From JAJFHI01 sp050633705 (GTDB taxonomy: Bacteria > Pseudomonadota > Alphaproteobacteria > Rhizobiales > Hyphomicrobiaceae): a stretch of 22,986 nt of DNA. The DNA is taken from the NCBI GenBank assembly GCA_050633705.1, contig JBOEGZ010000018.1, positions 1-22,986 on the forward strand, in the 5' to 3' direction. Under the pieces are notes generated by a model. It saw nothing but the letters and a program-made list of their open reading frames with translations. It searched no databases and was not told where the DNA came from. How positions within the stretch are numbered: position 1 is the stretch's first letter; the number at the start of each line of letters is the position of its first letter. Both the position numbers and the translations under genes were made by a program. This document shows positions 7,151-16,116 of this stretch, piece after piece.

Positions 7151-7542
7151 TAAATGAAGGAACCCGACCAAGCGATCAGCAATAAACCGTTCAATGCTTC
7201 AATACCTGTAATGAAACGTAGATGCCCGGTCGGAACAACGTCACCCAGACCGAGCGAGGTGTAGGTGACAATCGAAAAGTAAAGATAGTCCAAGGGAGCA
7301 ACAACAGGGCGACCACTCAGGGTTCCAAGACCTAGCACATTATCACAGAAAAAATATGCAGCTGAATAAAAACAAACTTCGATGACATGAGCACCGAGAG
7401 AACCGATTACAATGATCAGGAGGCGAAAATTTGCACGCATCGCGATACGCGACATGCCTCCTGACAACCAACGCAGCACACTAATATGGAATAACGAGGT
7501 CGATACTATTAGAAATAGAGCTACAGCGACAGCAACTATCAT
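7081..7542 (-). CDS. two-TM ion channel family protein (potassium-channel-like)
   Basis: 153 residues from ATG 7542, with AAGGAG on the - strand (7551-7556) 8 bases upstream; a GTG at 7551 overlaps that site and is less likely. Seen: an N-terminal membrane helix, a second helix near residues 40-65, a pore loop with TYTSLGLGDVVPTG (filter-like TSLGLGD at 95-101 in place of TVGYGD), and a last helix (ALNGLLLIAWSGSFIYIA). This is the Ion_trans_2 layout. The changed filter (SLGLGD) means K+ selectivity should not be assumed. It shares the - strand with the antiporter downstream. A broken copy of its 3' end lies on the other side of the antiporter. Confidence 0.85.
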   Translation of the reverse strand: MIVAVAVALFLIVSTSLFHISVLRWLSGGMSRIAMRANFRLLIIVIGSLGAHVIEVCFYSAAYFFCDNVLGLGTLSGRPVVAPLDYLYFSIVTYTSLGLGDVVPTGHLRFITGIEALNGLLLIAWSGSFIYIAMGRLWPWRPCAEPTARPANR

Positions 7543-7675
7543 TTGCAACACTCCTTATCAGCCCATTCTTCTACTTAGCTTGACATAAACTTGTAGGCCT
7601 GTGTCTTAATTTAGCTTTTGTGAAGTATGCTTGCGATCGCCTCATCGATATTGAAGAGATTGTAAACAGGTTGGG

Positions 7676-8560
7676 TTGGTACACGTGAACCACTGGGTCT
7701 ATGGTCAAATTGTAATCGTGATGCTGTTGTGGGCAGGTTGCTTCCCGCTGCTAACAGTTGGCATTCAATACGCGCCGCACTTAACATTTGCCGGACTGCG
7801 AGCCATCTTAGCAGGACTAGCGCTTACAGCTCTCGCTCTCATTCTTCGTAGACCTTGCCCAAGCTGGAATCTTTGGCCAAAACTGACACTCATAGGTTTC
7901 GGTGCCACGACTTTTGGTTTTCTGGGCATGTTCCATGCAGCAGAATTCGTTTCACCCGGCATCGCGACTGTTATAGCAAGCACACAACCACTCCTTGCCG
8001 CAGTGCTTGCATTCTTTGTACTAAATGAACGTATGAATCTGATGGGAAAATCTGGACTAGCCGTCGGCTTCTTTGGAATAATCGTAATTGTCGCGCCACA
8101 ACTATTTTATAACTACCAGGACAGTTATGTAGTTGGCATTTTGTACATTGCAATCGCAGCCGTCGGCATCACGGTTAGCAACGTTGTCATCAAGCAGATC
8201 GCTGGAAGCGTAGATGCACTGATGGCCATGGGACTTCAGTTGTTGATTGGGAGTATCCCACTATTTCTGATGGGATGGATATTCGAGGATCCAATGACAA
8301 CTCAGATTTCGGTAACGTTCATCGTCATTCTTCTTGTCTTGAGTTTGCTTGGAACCGCGTTCGCTTACTGGCTATGGTTTTCAGCCTTGGAGGCCGTGCC
8401 ACTAAACCGTGCAAATTCTTTCAGCTTTTTAGTACCCATTTTTGGACTTACCATAGCCGTGGCATTCTATGGTGAGACCATCGCATGGTATCAAATTCTC
8501 GGTATCGTAATGACCGTTGCAGGCATCAGCATTGTCAATCAAAGCAGTGCAGCACTCTAA
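7676..8560 (+). CDS. DMT-superfamily (EamA) transporter
   Basis: 294 residues with ten hydrophobic segments arranged as two EamA repeats (about 10-140 and 150-288). Typical family features are GLRAILAGL after the second helix, STQPLLAAVLAFFVLNERM at the end of the first repeat, and LNRANSFSFLVPIFG with a following FYGETI in the second. Known: such proteins export small metabolites or amino acids across the inner membrane; the substrate cannot be deduced. The start is uncertain. TTG 7676 has CAGG 5 bases upstream, and GTG 7685 is an alternative with the same frame. The gene is divergent from the channel gene across about 130 bases that contain a TTGACA at 7580-7585 but no good -10 partner. Its 3' end overlaps the convergent methyltransferase gene by 4 bases. 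Confidence 0.9.
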   Translation: MVHVNHWVYGQIVIVMLLWAGCFPLLTVGIQYAPHLTFAGLRAILAGLALTALALILRRPCPSWNLWPKLTLIGFGATTFGFLGMFHAAEFVSPGIATVIASTQPLLAAVLAFFVLNERMNLMGKSGLAVGFFGIIVIVAPQLFYNYQDSYVVGILYIAIAAVGITVSNVVIKQIAGSVDALMAMGLQLLIGSIPLFLMGWIFEDPMTTQISVTFIVILLVLSLLGTAFAYWLWFSALEAVPLNRANSFSFLVPIFGLTIAVAFYGETIAWYQILGIVMTVAGISIVNQSSAAL

Positions 8561-9351
8561 GAAGACAGCCCAGCCTCAAGAGCTTCACGGCTCGTAGCCT
8601 CTCGCGTCGCATAGAGTCGGACACTATTAGGACTGAGAGCCCGAAACTTCAAGCCGGTAGACCACGCCAGCTTCACTAGATTGAAATCTTCTAAGTCATC
8701 AAAAACGTCGTGATGGACGGGATTTAGATAAACTATGTAAATCGGTCTTGGACACTCTTTGTAGGATTGCGCTATCGTGGTTGCCACTCGATTGATCACC
8801 GGAGGGTCGAATGGATTGAAAAAGAATGCAACCACAGAAGTATCAGGTAATTTGTATTCGGCTGCGTCTTGATTGATAATCTCTACTGAACCCGCACGAA
8901 TAATCGGTGCAGCTTCTAACAGCTCTTGTGCAGACTCCACAAGCTCTTTCGCAAATTCAACGCCTACCACGTTACCATAAGGTAACCTGCTTGCATGAAG
9001 CACGACTCGCCCTTTACCAGCTCCAAAATCGACAAAAGACCATTCGGCTGTTGGCTGAGGTAACGCCTCCTGAACCCAGTCCAATACACTCCAAGGTGCT
9101 GGTTCATAGTCAATGCCAGCGTCACGGTTAGGGCCTCGGATCGAAACTTCATCTAACACAACATTACTAGCGGTCTCGTCATTTGTGTTCAGGTTGCGAA
9201 TTCGCCGATCCCACCAAGCATGAGCCCTTAGCCACAGAACCGCGCGAATATGTCGTAACACTCCCGCTGGCCCACGTTCACTATAGAGCTGAATCATCTT
9301 CTTCCAGGTTGTTATTTTTTTCCGTTTTACGAAAGGTGACTGCCGATCCAT
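8557..9351 (-). CDS. class I SAM-dependent methyltransferase
   Basis: 264 residues from ATG 9351. Seen: a basic N-terminus (about 55 residues, with KRKK and WKK), then the Rossmann SAM-binding motif FVDFGAGKGRVV (about 106-117), the acidic end of strand 2 in VVGVEFAKEL, and a strand-4 block VVAFFFNPFDPPVI followed by YIVYLNP. Known of such folds: transfer of the SAM methyl group; the acceptor is unknown. It follows the FkbM-type gene by 72 bases on the same strand, so the pair is probably one operon, perhaps modifying a surface glycan or lipid; that is inference. There are no metal-binding features and no visible link to the copper genes. Confidence 0.85.
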   Translation of the reverse strand: MDRQSPFVKRKKITTWKKMIQLYSERGPAGVLRHIRAVLWLRAHAWWDRRIRNLNTNDETASNVVLDEVSIRGPNRDAGIDYEPAPWSVLDWVQEALPQPTAEWSFVDFGAGKGRVVLHASRLPYGNVVGVEFAKELVESAQELLEAAPIIRAGSVEIINQDAAEYKLPDTSVVAFFFNPFDPPVINRVATTIAQSYKECPRPIYIVYLNPVHHDVFDDLEDFNLVKLAWSTGLKFRALSPNSVRLYATREATSREALEAGLSS

Positions 9352-9423
9352 CAAGTCTTGTTCCTAGTTTTTCCCAGCGAGCTGGTCGTCCCTCTACATC
9401 CGCATGCCAAGGAAGCTATTGCT

Positions 9424-10293
9424 TCAGTTATGTTGGTGAATTTCAGCTTTGTTCACTATTGCAACACGCTGCGCCTTCTCCGCAGCGACTTGATTGCGAA
9501 CAGACAACACGACGTCACCACCTATGAGAAAGTCGCGATCCAGAGGTCCTATTGCTTTTAGGAAGTTTCTCGAATTCGACTGACCGGGCAGCATGTAGTC
9601 GTGCAACTCGATGAACAGCACGCAGAAGTTATCGAGCCAGCCAGTGTTTTGGGAAAACAGGTCGCGCTCAAAACCTTCAATATCTATCTTTATAAGGAAC
9701 GGCGTAGCGCCTTGCTGTCGTTCAAACTGAGCGACGATTTCATCGATTGTGATGCCACGGGTGGCACCACCGCTGGCTAGCTCAAACTGGAACGCATTGT
9801 GATCAGCCTCAGCGTCAGAGACATCAAACATTCCAGGAGCCGAAGAGATTGCGGCTTCGATAAATGTGACCTGCTCGCCGATTACATTTTTCTCTGCTAC
9901 TTTTATGTTTCCACTATGCGGTTCGATTGCAGCGATCTCAGCTTCCGGGTAGTTATCCGCGAAATACGCCGCCGACATTCCATTGTTTGCACCGCAGTCA
10001 ACGATCAACGGAATTTGGCCGTCACGCACGAGCCGGTCGTAGGTCCCTTTAATTTGTTTTGCGTGCGCTTCAGAACCAACTTTGTAGTCCTCATTTAAAA
10101 ACACACTAACGAGGGAATGGGCGTCCGTGGTTCCTGTGCGCAATACAAAACGCCAAAGTCGCTGGCTCGCACGTGAGTAGATATGAACGAGACCGAATAG
10201 CGGCGGATAGAGCACCAAATATGCGCTGCGCCCTAGCGCAAAACGCACAAGGCTAGCAATCCAATGATAGGTTAACAAAGCAGCTCGCTGCAT
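9424..10293 (-). CDS. FkbM-family methyltransferase
   Basis: 289 residues from ATG 10293, with GAGAG on the - strand (10299-10303) upstream. The frame stays open to 10395, but that extension crosses the cusF-side hairpin and is unlikely to be coding. Seen: a hydrophobic N-terminal region (about residues 4-40), the SAM-binding motif IVDCGANNGMSAAYF (97-111), the IEPHSGN block, and the FkbM signature LIKIDIEGFERDLF followed by FIELHDY. Known: FkbM-type enzymes are O-methyltransferases, often in polysaccharide or secondary-metabolite loci. It is the first gene after the truncated cusF and its hairpin, on the same strand as the copper operon, and may be read from its own promoter or by read-through. 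Confidence 0.9.
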   Translation of the reverse strand: MQRAALLTYHWIASLVRFALGRSAYLVLYPPLFGLVHIYSRASQRLWRFVLRTGTTDAHSLVSVFLNEDYKVGSEAHAKQIKGTYDRLVRDGQIPLIVDCGANNGMSAAYFADNYPEAEIAAIEPHSGNIKVAEKNVIGEQVTFIEAAISSAPGMFDVSDAEADHNAFQFELASGGATRGITIDEIVAQFERQQGATPFLIKIDIEGFERDLFSQNTGWLDNFCVLFIELHDYMLPGQSNSRNFLKAIGPLDRDFLIGGDVVLSVRNQVAAEKAQRVAIVNKAEIHQHN

Positions 10294-10401
10294 ATGGCTC
10301 TCTCGATTTAAAAAAGAACAACGGATAGTGAAGGCTGAAGAAACATCAATGGGGCCGAAGCCTTTTGGTGCTGCGCGAAAAGTTACTCCTTGCATATGCT
10401 T

Positions 10402-10425
10402 GGGCCTCGCAAGTCTGCGAGGCCC
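10402..10425. terminator. perfect hairpin downstream of the truncated cusF
   Basis: Arms GGGCCTCGCA and TGCGAGGCCC pair perfectly over 10 bp with a 4-base loop. On the + strand it is followed by TTCAGTTTTCT, a weak T-tract, so as an intrinsic terminator it points rightward, against the cusBA operon; it may work in both directions. A related imperfect hairpin sits at the same place after the intact cusF. Confidence 0.65.
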
Positions 10426-10438
10426 TTCAGTTTTCTAT

Positions 10439-10555
10439 TCAGGCGTTATTTGGATTCGATCTCAATACCCGATCGGTCTTGTCACGGCCCTGCTTAAGCG
10501 TGAACTCTACCGGCTTGCCAGTTTCAACTTTTGAGAGATCAACGCGTTTTTTCAT
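10439..10555 (-). pseudogene. cusF: truncated cusF fragment with a strong ribosome-binding site
   Basis: 38 codons from ATG 10555, with AGGAGGT (10564-10570 on the - strand) 8 bases upstream, directly after cusA. Residues KRVDLSKVETGKPVEFTLKQ and then GRDKTDRV match residues 96-123 of the intact CusF at 17897-18286 almost exactly (two substitutions by eye). The N-terminal half, with signal peptide and the copper ligands His77, Trp85, Met88 and Met90, is missing. A one-base deletion near 10461 shifts the last codons; undoing it would restore an ending like the intact one. It cannot bind copper as CusF does. Known: CusF is a periplasmic Cu(I)/Ag(I) chaperone that passes metal to CusBA. Confidence 0.85.
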
Positions 10556-10583
10556 GAGTTGAGACCTCCTCTTTTTTTCTCGT

Positions 10584-13500
10584 TCAGCCGGCGGCGTGCG
10601 CGACGGCGTCTGTCGCCTTTGACTTGTTGTCACTGAAGCGTCGGCCTTCCCACACGAAATAGATCGCCGGAATGACGATGAGTGTGAGGAGCGTGGTCGA
10701 CGTCATGCCACCAACCATGGGCAGTGCGATACGCCGCATGACGTCAGAGCCAAGCCCTTCGGTAAAGAAGATTGGCAACAGGCCAGCAATGATGACCGCA
10801 ACAGTCATCAGCTTTGGGCGCACGCGCATGACAGCACCAGCCATGATGGCGTCGAACAGCTCGGCTTTGTCTTTTGGAGGATGCGCCCGCACTTGCGCAT
10901 CGATGTAGAGCAACATCACAACGGCGGTTTCGACCGCGATGCCGCCAAGGGCGATAAAGCCAACGGCCACAGCAACCGATAGATTGTAGCCCGCAAGGTA
11001 AACCGCCCAAATGCCGCCAATAAGCCCGAAAGGAAGTGACGCCATGATAATGGTGGTGCGATCGAGACGCCCGAAGTGCAGCATCAGCAGAACAAAAATT
11101 GCCAACACGACGGTCGGAATCGCGATTGTGAGCCGCTCGCGTGCTTCCAACATTTGCTCGAATTGACCTGACCACGTGATCGCGTAACCAGCAGGTAGAT
11201 TGACGGAATTGGCAATTCTCTCACGCGCCTCCGCAACATAGGTACCAATATCGCGCTCCTTGATATCTACGAACACCCAGCCTGTCAAGCGCGCGTTTTC
11301 CGACCGGATCATGGGTGGACCTTCCGTAAAGACAATCTCGGCCACCTCCCCCAAAGGAATGTGTTGGCCCGCCGGCGTTGGCACCAAGACTTCTGCCAAC
11401 TGTTCCGGCGTTTCTCGAAACGGCCGGTCGTAACGCAGCATGATGTTGTAGCGTTCGCGCCCTTGTACACTTTCGGTAAGACGCATACCGCCAAGTGCCG
11501 TTTGTATGACGGACTGGAATGCGGCGAGATCAATATTGCGACGTGCAAGTTCGCGCCGGTTGGGGCGGATTTCAAGATACTTGCCGCCAATGACACGGTC
11601 GGCAAACGCTGACCTCGTTCCTGGAATATCTTTAACGGCCCCTTCTATCTCCAGTGCAATCCGTTCGATGGTTTTGAGATTACCGCCCGAGATTTTGATG
11701 CCAACCGGCGTGCGAATACCGGTCGAGATCATGTCCATTCGGATTTTGATCGGATAGCCCCACGAGTTGACCAGACCGGGGAACTTCGTGCGACTGTCGA
11801 GTTCGGCAATCAGATCTTTCGCTGTTATACCGTCACGCCATTCTGCGCGAGGCTTGAGCCGAATTACGGTTTCGATCATGGAAATCGGTGCAGGGTCTGT
11901 CGCCGAGTCGGCGCGGCCAACTTTGCCGAACACGCGCTCGACCTCGGGAACGGTTTTGATCAAACGGTTAGTTTGCGCAAGGATTTCCTTGGCTTTCGTC
12001 ATGGACACGCCCGGTAGTGTCGTCGGCATGTAAAGCAACTCGCCTTCGTAGAGCGCGGGCATAAACTCGGAGCCAATACGCGACATCGGGTAGACAACAG
12101 AGACAACCGCTGCGAGCGACACCAAAATTGTCACCCAATGCGCTTTGAGCGAAGTTCTCAGTAGTGGTTTGTAAATCCAGACAAACATGCGGTTAAGCGG
12201 GTTCTGATCTTCGCGGAAAATACGTCCGCGAATAAGCCAAAGCATCAGCACGGGCACGACAGTGACAGACAGAACCGCGGCAAAAGCCATGGCGTAGGTC
12301 TTGGTGTAAGCGAGCGGTGCAAACAATCGGAAGCTTTGCCCGGTCAACGCAAACACTGGCAAGAAAGAAACCGTGATGATCAGGAGAGAAAAGAATAGTC
12401 CGGGGCCAACTTCTTTTGCCGCAAGAATTATCGCATCGCGACGTGCCTCAGTTGTGACGTCGCGACCAAGATCAGAGAGCTTGCGGTGCGCATTCTCCAC
12501 CATGACAACGGACGCATCGACCATGGCACCGATCGCAATCGCGATTCCGCCAAGTGACATGATGTTTGCAGTAATACCTTGTTGTTGCATGATGATAAAG
12601 GCCGCCAATACTCCAAGCGGTAGCGTCACGATTGCGACAAATGCCGACCTGACATGCAGCAAGAAGATGAGAGACACGAGAGCAACGACCAAGCCCTCTT
12701 CCAAGAGCTTCGCGGTCAGGTAATCAACAGCGCCTTGAATAAGTGGCGCGCGATCATAAACCGTTATGACTTCGACCCCCTCAGGCAAACCAGCTGCAAT
12801 GTCTTTAAGCTTGGCTTTAACAGCTTCAATTACCGTGAGCGCGTTTTCACCAGAACGCATTACGACGATGCCGCCGACAACCTCACCTTCACCGTTGAGT
12901 TCAACCGCACCTCGCCTGAGCTCCGGGCCCTCAATGACCCGTCCAACATCTGTTAAAGTCACAGGCGTGCCATTTGCTGAGTAAATGACAACATCACGAA
13001 GCTGGTCAACGTTCTCTATGTAACCCGTCGACCGCACAATCAGTTCGGTTTCTGCTTGCTCGATCACACGCCCACCGACTTCGCCGCTGGCAGCTTTGAC
13101 AGCCGAGACAACGCGCGATAACGGAACGTCATAAGCACGTAAACGGTTCGGGTCGACGAGGACCTGGTACTCTTTGACGAATCCACCAACAGACGCGACT
13201 TCAGACACACCCGGCACGGTGGCCAACTCGAATTTGATGAACCAGTCCTGCAGAGACCTTAACTGAGCCAAATCGCGCTGTCCGGTTTTGTCGATCAGCG
13301 CGTACTGAAAAATCCAACCGACCCCTGTGGCATCTGGCCCGATTTGCGGCTCTGCGTTGGCTGGCAGCGAACTACCAAGCTTTGTCAGTGCTTCGACGAC
13401 GCGCGCGCGCGCCCAATATTGATCCACATCGTCTTGGAAGATCACGTAGACAAAGCTGGTGCCAAACAGAGAAAAGCCGCGCACGGCCTTGGTCTTTGGA

Positions 13501-13793
13501 AGACCTAGCATGATGGTTGAGACAGGGTAGGTCACGAGATCTTCGACGATCTGCGGTGACTGGCCCTGAAAATCCGTTCGGATAATCACCTGCGTGTCTG
13601 TCAAATCCGGGATCGCATCCAAGGGTGTGCGTTGTACTGCGAGCCAGCCACCGACGATCAAGGCAATCGCGCCGATCACCACAAGCAGCTGATTGCGGAT
13701 CGACCATTCGATGACTTTGGCAACACCCGATTGGGTCGGGTCGTGCCCAGCGATGTCGTAGCTGGGCGCTACGGTCTTGTCGTTATCCGCCAT
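10584..13793 (-). CDS. cusA: Cu(I)/Ag(I) efflux RND transporter, inner-membrane pump
   Basis: 1069 residues, the normal length for heavy-metal RND pumps. Known: a proton-driven trimer exporting Cu(I)/Ag(I) through a CusB adaptor and an outer-membrane channel. Seen: RND helices at about 36-52 and 363-525, the DAIPDLTDTQVII block near residues 59-71, and GAMVDASVVMVENAHR (422-437) with the proton-relay Asp426. The three metal-ligand methionines of E. coli CusA are at matching places: YMPTTLPG (Met589), ISMIETVIRLKP (Met639) and RMDMISTGI (Met688). This supports copper/silver rather than zinc/cobalt/cadmium. The start ATG 13793 overlaps the end of cusB by 11 bases. The operon order is signal-peptide protein, cueR, cusB, cusA, truncated cusF. 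No outer-membrane cusC is present in the window, so the channel must be encoded elsewhere. Confidence 0.96.
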   Translation of the reverse strand: MADNDKTVAPSYDIAGHDPTQSGVAKVIEWSIRNQLLVVIGAIALIVGGWLAVQRTPLDAIPDLTDTQVIIRTDFQGQSPQIVEDLVTYPVSTIMLGLPKTKAVRGFSLFGTSFVYVIFQDDVDQYWARARVVEALTKLGSSLPANAEPQIGPDATGVGWIFQYALIDKTGQRDLAQLRSLQDWFIKFELATVPGVSEVASVGGFVKEYQVLVDPNRLRAYDVPLSRVVSAVKAASGEVGGRVIEQAETELIVRSTGYIENVDQLRDVVIYSANGTPVTLTDVGRVIEGPELRRGAVELNGEGEVVGGIVVMRSGENALTVIEAVKAKLKDIAAGLPEGVEVITVYDRAPLIQGAVDYLTAKLLEEGLVVALVSLIFLLHVRSAFVAIVTLPLGVLAAFIIMQQQGITANIMSLGGIAIAIGAMVDASVVMVENAHRKLSDLGRDVTTEARRDAIILAAKEVGPGLFFSLLIITVSFLPVFALTGQSFRLFAPLAYTKTYAMAFAAVLSVTVVPVLMLWLIRGRIFREDQNPLNRMFVWIYKPLLRTSLKAHWVTILVSLAAVVSVVYPMSRIGSEFMPALYEGELLYMPTTLPGVSMTKAKEILAQTNRLIKTVPEVERVFGKVGRADSATDPAPISMIETVIRLKPRAEWRDGITAKDLIAELDSRTKFPGLVNSWGYPIKIRMDMISTGIRTPVGIKISGGNLKTIERIALEIEGAVKDIPGTRSAFADRVIGGKYLEIRPNRRELARRNIDLAAFQSVIQTALGGMRLTESVQGRERYNIMLRYDRPFRETPEQLAEVLVPTPAGQHIPLGEVAEIVFTEGPPMIRSENARLTGWVFVDIKERDIGTYVAEARERIANSVNLPAGYAITWSGQFEQMLEARERLTIAIPTVVLAIFVLLMLHFGRLDRTTIIMASLPFGLIGGIWAVYLAGYNLSVAVAVGFIALGGIAVETAVVMLLYIDAQVRAHPPKDKAELFDAIMAGAVMRVRPKLMTVAVIIAGLLPIFFTEGLGSDVMRRIALPMVGGMTSTTLLTLIVIPAIYFVWEGRRFSDNKSKATDAVAHAAG

Positions 13794-15573
13794 GGTTGTG
13801 ACCTGGCATGCTCATCGGAGCTTCTTTTTCTGCTTCGCTCTCCGCTTTCGGTTCGGCGACGCTCATGTTCTTAGGTCTTGGCTCCGGCCACGGCATAATC
13901 GCAGCAGCCCCGTTGCCATATGGATTGACCGGCTTGCCCTTCATCTGCAGCCAATGCCGACCTGACCCTTCGTCTTTGAATAACGCAACCTTCTTCTCAG
14001 CATAATGTCCCGGTGCGCCTTCGAGCATCCATGGCTTGAGGGACGCCACAAGCTCATCGAGTGCCGATTGCATCTCGCTTTCAGTTTCTGCTTTCTGTGC
14101 TTTTTTGATCGCGTCTTGGGCACCGGTCATAACGAAGGCAAGTTTGGTATGCCGGAATGCGGGCCACATGAATTTCTTGATCTCGACGGCTGGCTGCAAG
14201 AACTTGGCATCGGGGTCATAACCGTCAACCATGGCTTCATGCAAATAGAGGGCGGCATCAACCAAATGATCGAACATCGCGATCTGACTGCTGTCGAGTT
14301 TGATCAGATCGAATGGCAACTGTAACCGTTCTAGCTTGCGGAAGCTCTCACGCAGCGCGCTCTCGGAATCGAGCAAAAACTGACCTGAGACAACAATGGA
14401 CTCATCCGACTTGATGCCCTTAGCAACTTCCGTCCAGCGGCCCGAGCGAACGCCCGTCTTAATCATGCGTGGTGCAAACACGCCTTCGCCCAAAGAGACA
14501 ACAACATATTCGCCAATTTCGCTTTTGAGGATCGCCTCTGATGGCACGGCTAAACGCTGGTCCGCACCAATCTGAAATTTAACGTCAGCATAGGAGCCAG
14601 GACGGATCAGACCGTCTTTGTTGTCGATCACCAACCGCACCCGCCCCGTGCGCGTCTTTGGATCGACCGTCGGATAAATGTAGTCAACTTTTCCGGCAAT
14701 CTCGCGGTCTGGCATGCTGGGGAAGCTGACCGCTGTTGGCGTGCCCTTCGTGACAAACGGCAAGTCCTGTTCTGCGACACCAACGCTCAACCAAACGCTG
14801 TTGTAGTCCTGAACCTTGACCATCATCATGCCGCGCTTGACGTAAGTGCCTTCTTTCAGCATCAGCTCAGATACCGTTCCATCACGATCCGCATAGAACG
14901 GGATGTTTTGTTCGACCTTACCCGTACGCTCGAGCCTCCGAATGACTTGTGACTGCACACCAAAGGCTCGTAGGCGTTGTTGAATATTCTGTTTGCGAGT
15001 TCGGTCACGTGCGGCAATGTAATCGCGCTGAGAAACGACAAGTTCGGGGCTGTACAGCCGAAACAACACGTCACCTTTTTTGATTTTGTCACCGACGGCA
15101 GTGACTTTAAGTTCTTCCACCCAACCTTCGAGACGCGCGGTAAGTTCGGTCTGCAAACGCTCATTTTCTTCAACGATACCGTAACTGCGAATACTGCGGC
15201 CGAAGTTCGCTCTCTCCACCTGCGCAATACGAACCCCCATGTTCTGCATTACTTCAGCAGAGACGGTGACCTGAGCCCGCTGACCGGACGATGTTGGGCC
15301 AGAACTCGCATCACTCTGATCAAGTTTTACGAGGTCCATGCCGCAAATTGGACAAGTCCCCATCTCGTCCGCAATGTAGTGTGGGTGCATCGGACAGGTA
15401 TATTTTACCGACTTGCCATCGTCCTTCTTACCGGTCGATTGTTTCCGGAGCGTTTGATTTTGAGCAGACGCCTCCGGCGCAACCAATATCTGCAGCGGTA
15501 ACGCGACGCCGAACGTTAAAACACCCGCGGTGATGGATGAAATAATTGTCTTCGCTTTTTTGTTTCTGCACAT
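13783..15573 (-). CDS. cusB: Cu(I)/Ag(I) efflux RND periplasmic adaptor (membrane fusion protein)
   Basis: 596 residues from ATG 15573, which has GAGG (15580-15583 on the - strand) 6 bases upstream; an in-frame ATG at 15585 overlaps that site. Seen: a signal peptide ending near APEASA (about residue 37); a heavy-metal-binding domain with YTCPMHPHY and TCPICGMDL (58-82, Cys/Met/His ligands); then the HlyD-like adaptor with barrel-sandwich, hairpin (RDYIAARDRTRKQNIQQRLR) and beta-barrel parts (RPGSYADVKFQI, AVPSEAIL). A C-terminal extension of about 180 residues contains many His/Met, ends with MSMPGHNHGG and is a plausible extra metal-binding module. Known role: linking CusA to the outer-membrane channel and taking Cu(I) from CusF. 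It starts 37 bases after cueR on the same strand and is probably transcribed with it. Confidence 0.95.
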   Translation of the reverse strand: MCRNKKAKTIISSITAGVLTFGVALPLQILVAPEASAQNQTLRKQSTGKKDDGKSVKYTCPMHPHYIADEMGTCPICGMDLVKLDQSDASSGPTSSGQRAQVTVSAEVMQNMGVRIAQVERANFGRSIRSYGIVEENERLQTELTARLEGWVEELKVTAVGDKIKKGDVLFRLYSPELVVSQRDYIAARDRTRKQNIQQRLRAFGVQSQVIRRLERTGKVEQNIPFYADRDGTVSELMLKEGTYVKRGMMMVKVQDYNSVWLSVGVAEQDLPFVTKGTPTAVSFPSMPDREIAGKVDYIYPTVDPKTRTGRVRLVIDNKDGLIRPGSYADVKFQIGADQRLAVPSEAILKSEIGEYVVVSLGEGVFAPRMIKTGVRSGRWTEVAKGIKSDESIVVSGQFLLDSESALRESFRKLERLQLPFDLIKLDSSQIAMFDHLVDAALYLHEAMVDGYDPDAKFLQPAVEIKKFMWPAFRHTKLAFVMTGAQDAIKKAQKAETESEMQSALDELVASLKPWMLEGAPGHYAEKKVALFKDEGSGRHWLQMKGKPVNPYGNGAAAIMPWPEPRPKNMSVAEPKAESEAEKEAPMSMPGHNHGG

Positions 15574-15610
15574 GATGTGCCTCATATTTTACAGATTTGC
15601 ATACTCGCAC

Positions 15611-16006
15611 TTAATTGCGATCGTCACCGGCAAGTTTTGAAATGATAGGACAATCAGAGCCGTCATCACCTGCGCAGGCCTCAACGAGTTGCGTCAAAGT
15701 TTTGCGAAGCCGTTTTATCTCGCGCGCCTTTTCTTCGAGATCGGCAAGCCGCTCAATCGCGAGACGCTTGACATCTGCGCTGTCGCGGTGGTCGTCCTGA
15801 TAAAGCCGCAAGAGCTCGCGGCAGTCTTCTATCGAAAATCCGAAACTACGTGCGCGCTGGAGAAATATTAGTCGCGTTATATGGCTATATGCGTAGTCGC
15901 GGTAGCCGTTCGCCTGCCGGTCGGCGATAACAAGCTCGATGTCTTCATAATAACGGATTGTCTTGGCTGTAAGGCCCGTTTGATATGCCACTTCACCGAT
16001 ATTCAT
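15611..16006 (-). CDS. cueR: Cu(I)-responsive MerR-family regulator, copy 1
   Basis: 131 residues from ATG 16006 (GAGG upstream); a longer frame to 16045 adds a non-family N-terminus. Seen: the MerR winged helix TGLTAKTIRYYEDIELV (10-26) with RANGYRDY-type wing, a long dimer helix (about 75-108), and the metal loop CAGDDGSDC with Cys111 and Cys119. Ser76 takes the place of the Cys found in Zn/Hg/Cd sensors, the hallmark of monovalent-metal CueR proteins. Known: CueR twists promoters with a 19-20 bp spacer when Cu(I) binds. It lies between the signal-peptide protein gene and cusB in module 1, so it probably controls its own operon from the promoter at 16626-16656. It is about four fifths identical by eye to copy 2. 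Confidence 0.94.
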   Translation of the reverse strand: MNIGEVAYQTGLTAKTIRYYEDIELVIADRQANGYRDYAYSHITRLIFLQRARSFGFSIEDCRELLRLYQDDHRDSADVKRLAIERLADLEEKAREIKRLRKTLTQLVEACAGDDGSDCPIISKLAGDDRN

Positions 16007-16068
16007 TTGGGAAATCCTCAATCGCTGAATGTACACCGTGCGCATAGACAGCTACACGGCAAAGCGAC

Positions 16069-16092
16069 CTGCTCAGGCGACGCCCAGAGCAG
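16069..16092. other. conserved hairpin between the signal-peptide protein gene and cueR, copy 1
   Basis: CTGCTC and GAGCAG arms with an inner GGC/GCC pair. The same structure, partly mismatched, stands at 18841-18865 in copy 2. It may be a processing, attenuation or partial termination element between the two genes; function inferred only from position. Confidence 0.4.
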
Positions 16093-16116
16093 ATTCACGA
16101 AACAGACGTTGAGGAA

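Noticed and set aside
7580..7612. TTGACA followed by TAATTT as promoter of the DMT transporter
   Set aside because: The spacing is 21 bases and no MerR-type dyad fills it; not convincing as a sigma-70 or MerR promoter.
10294..10395. Longer N-terminus for the FkbM methyltransferase
   Set aside because: It would begin just past the cusF-side hairpin in sequence unlike the family; ATG 10293 has a good ribosome-binding sequence.
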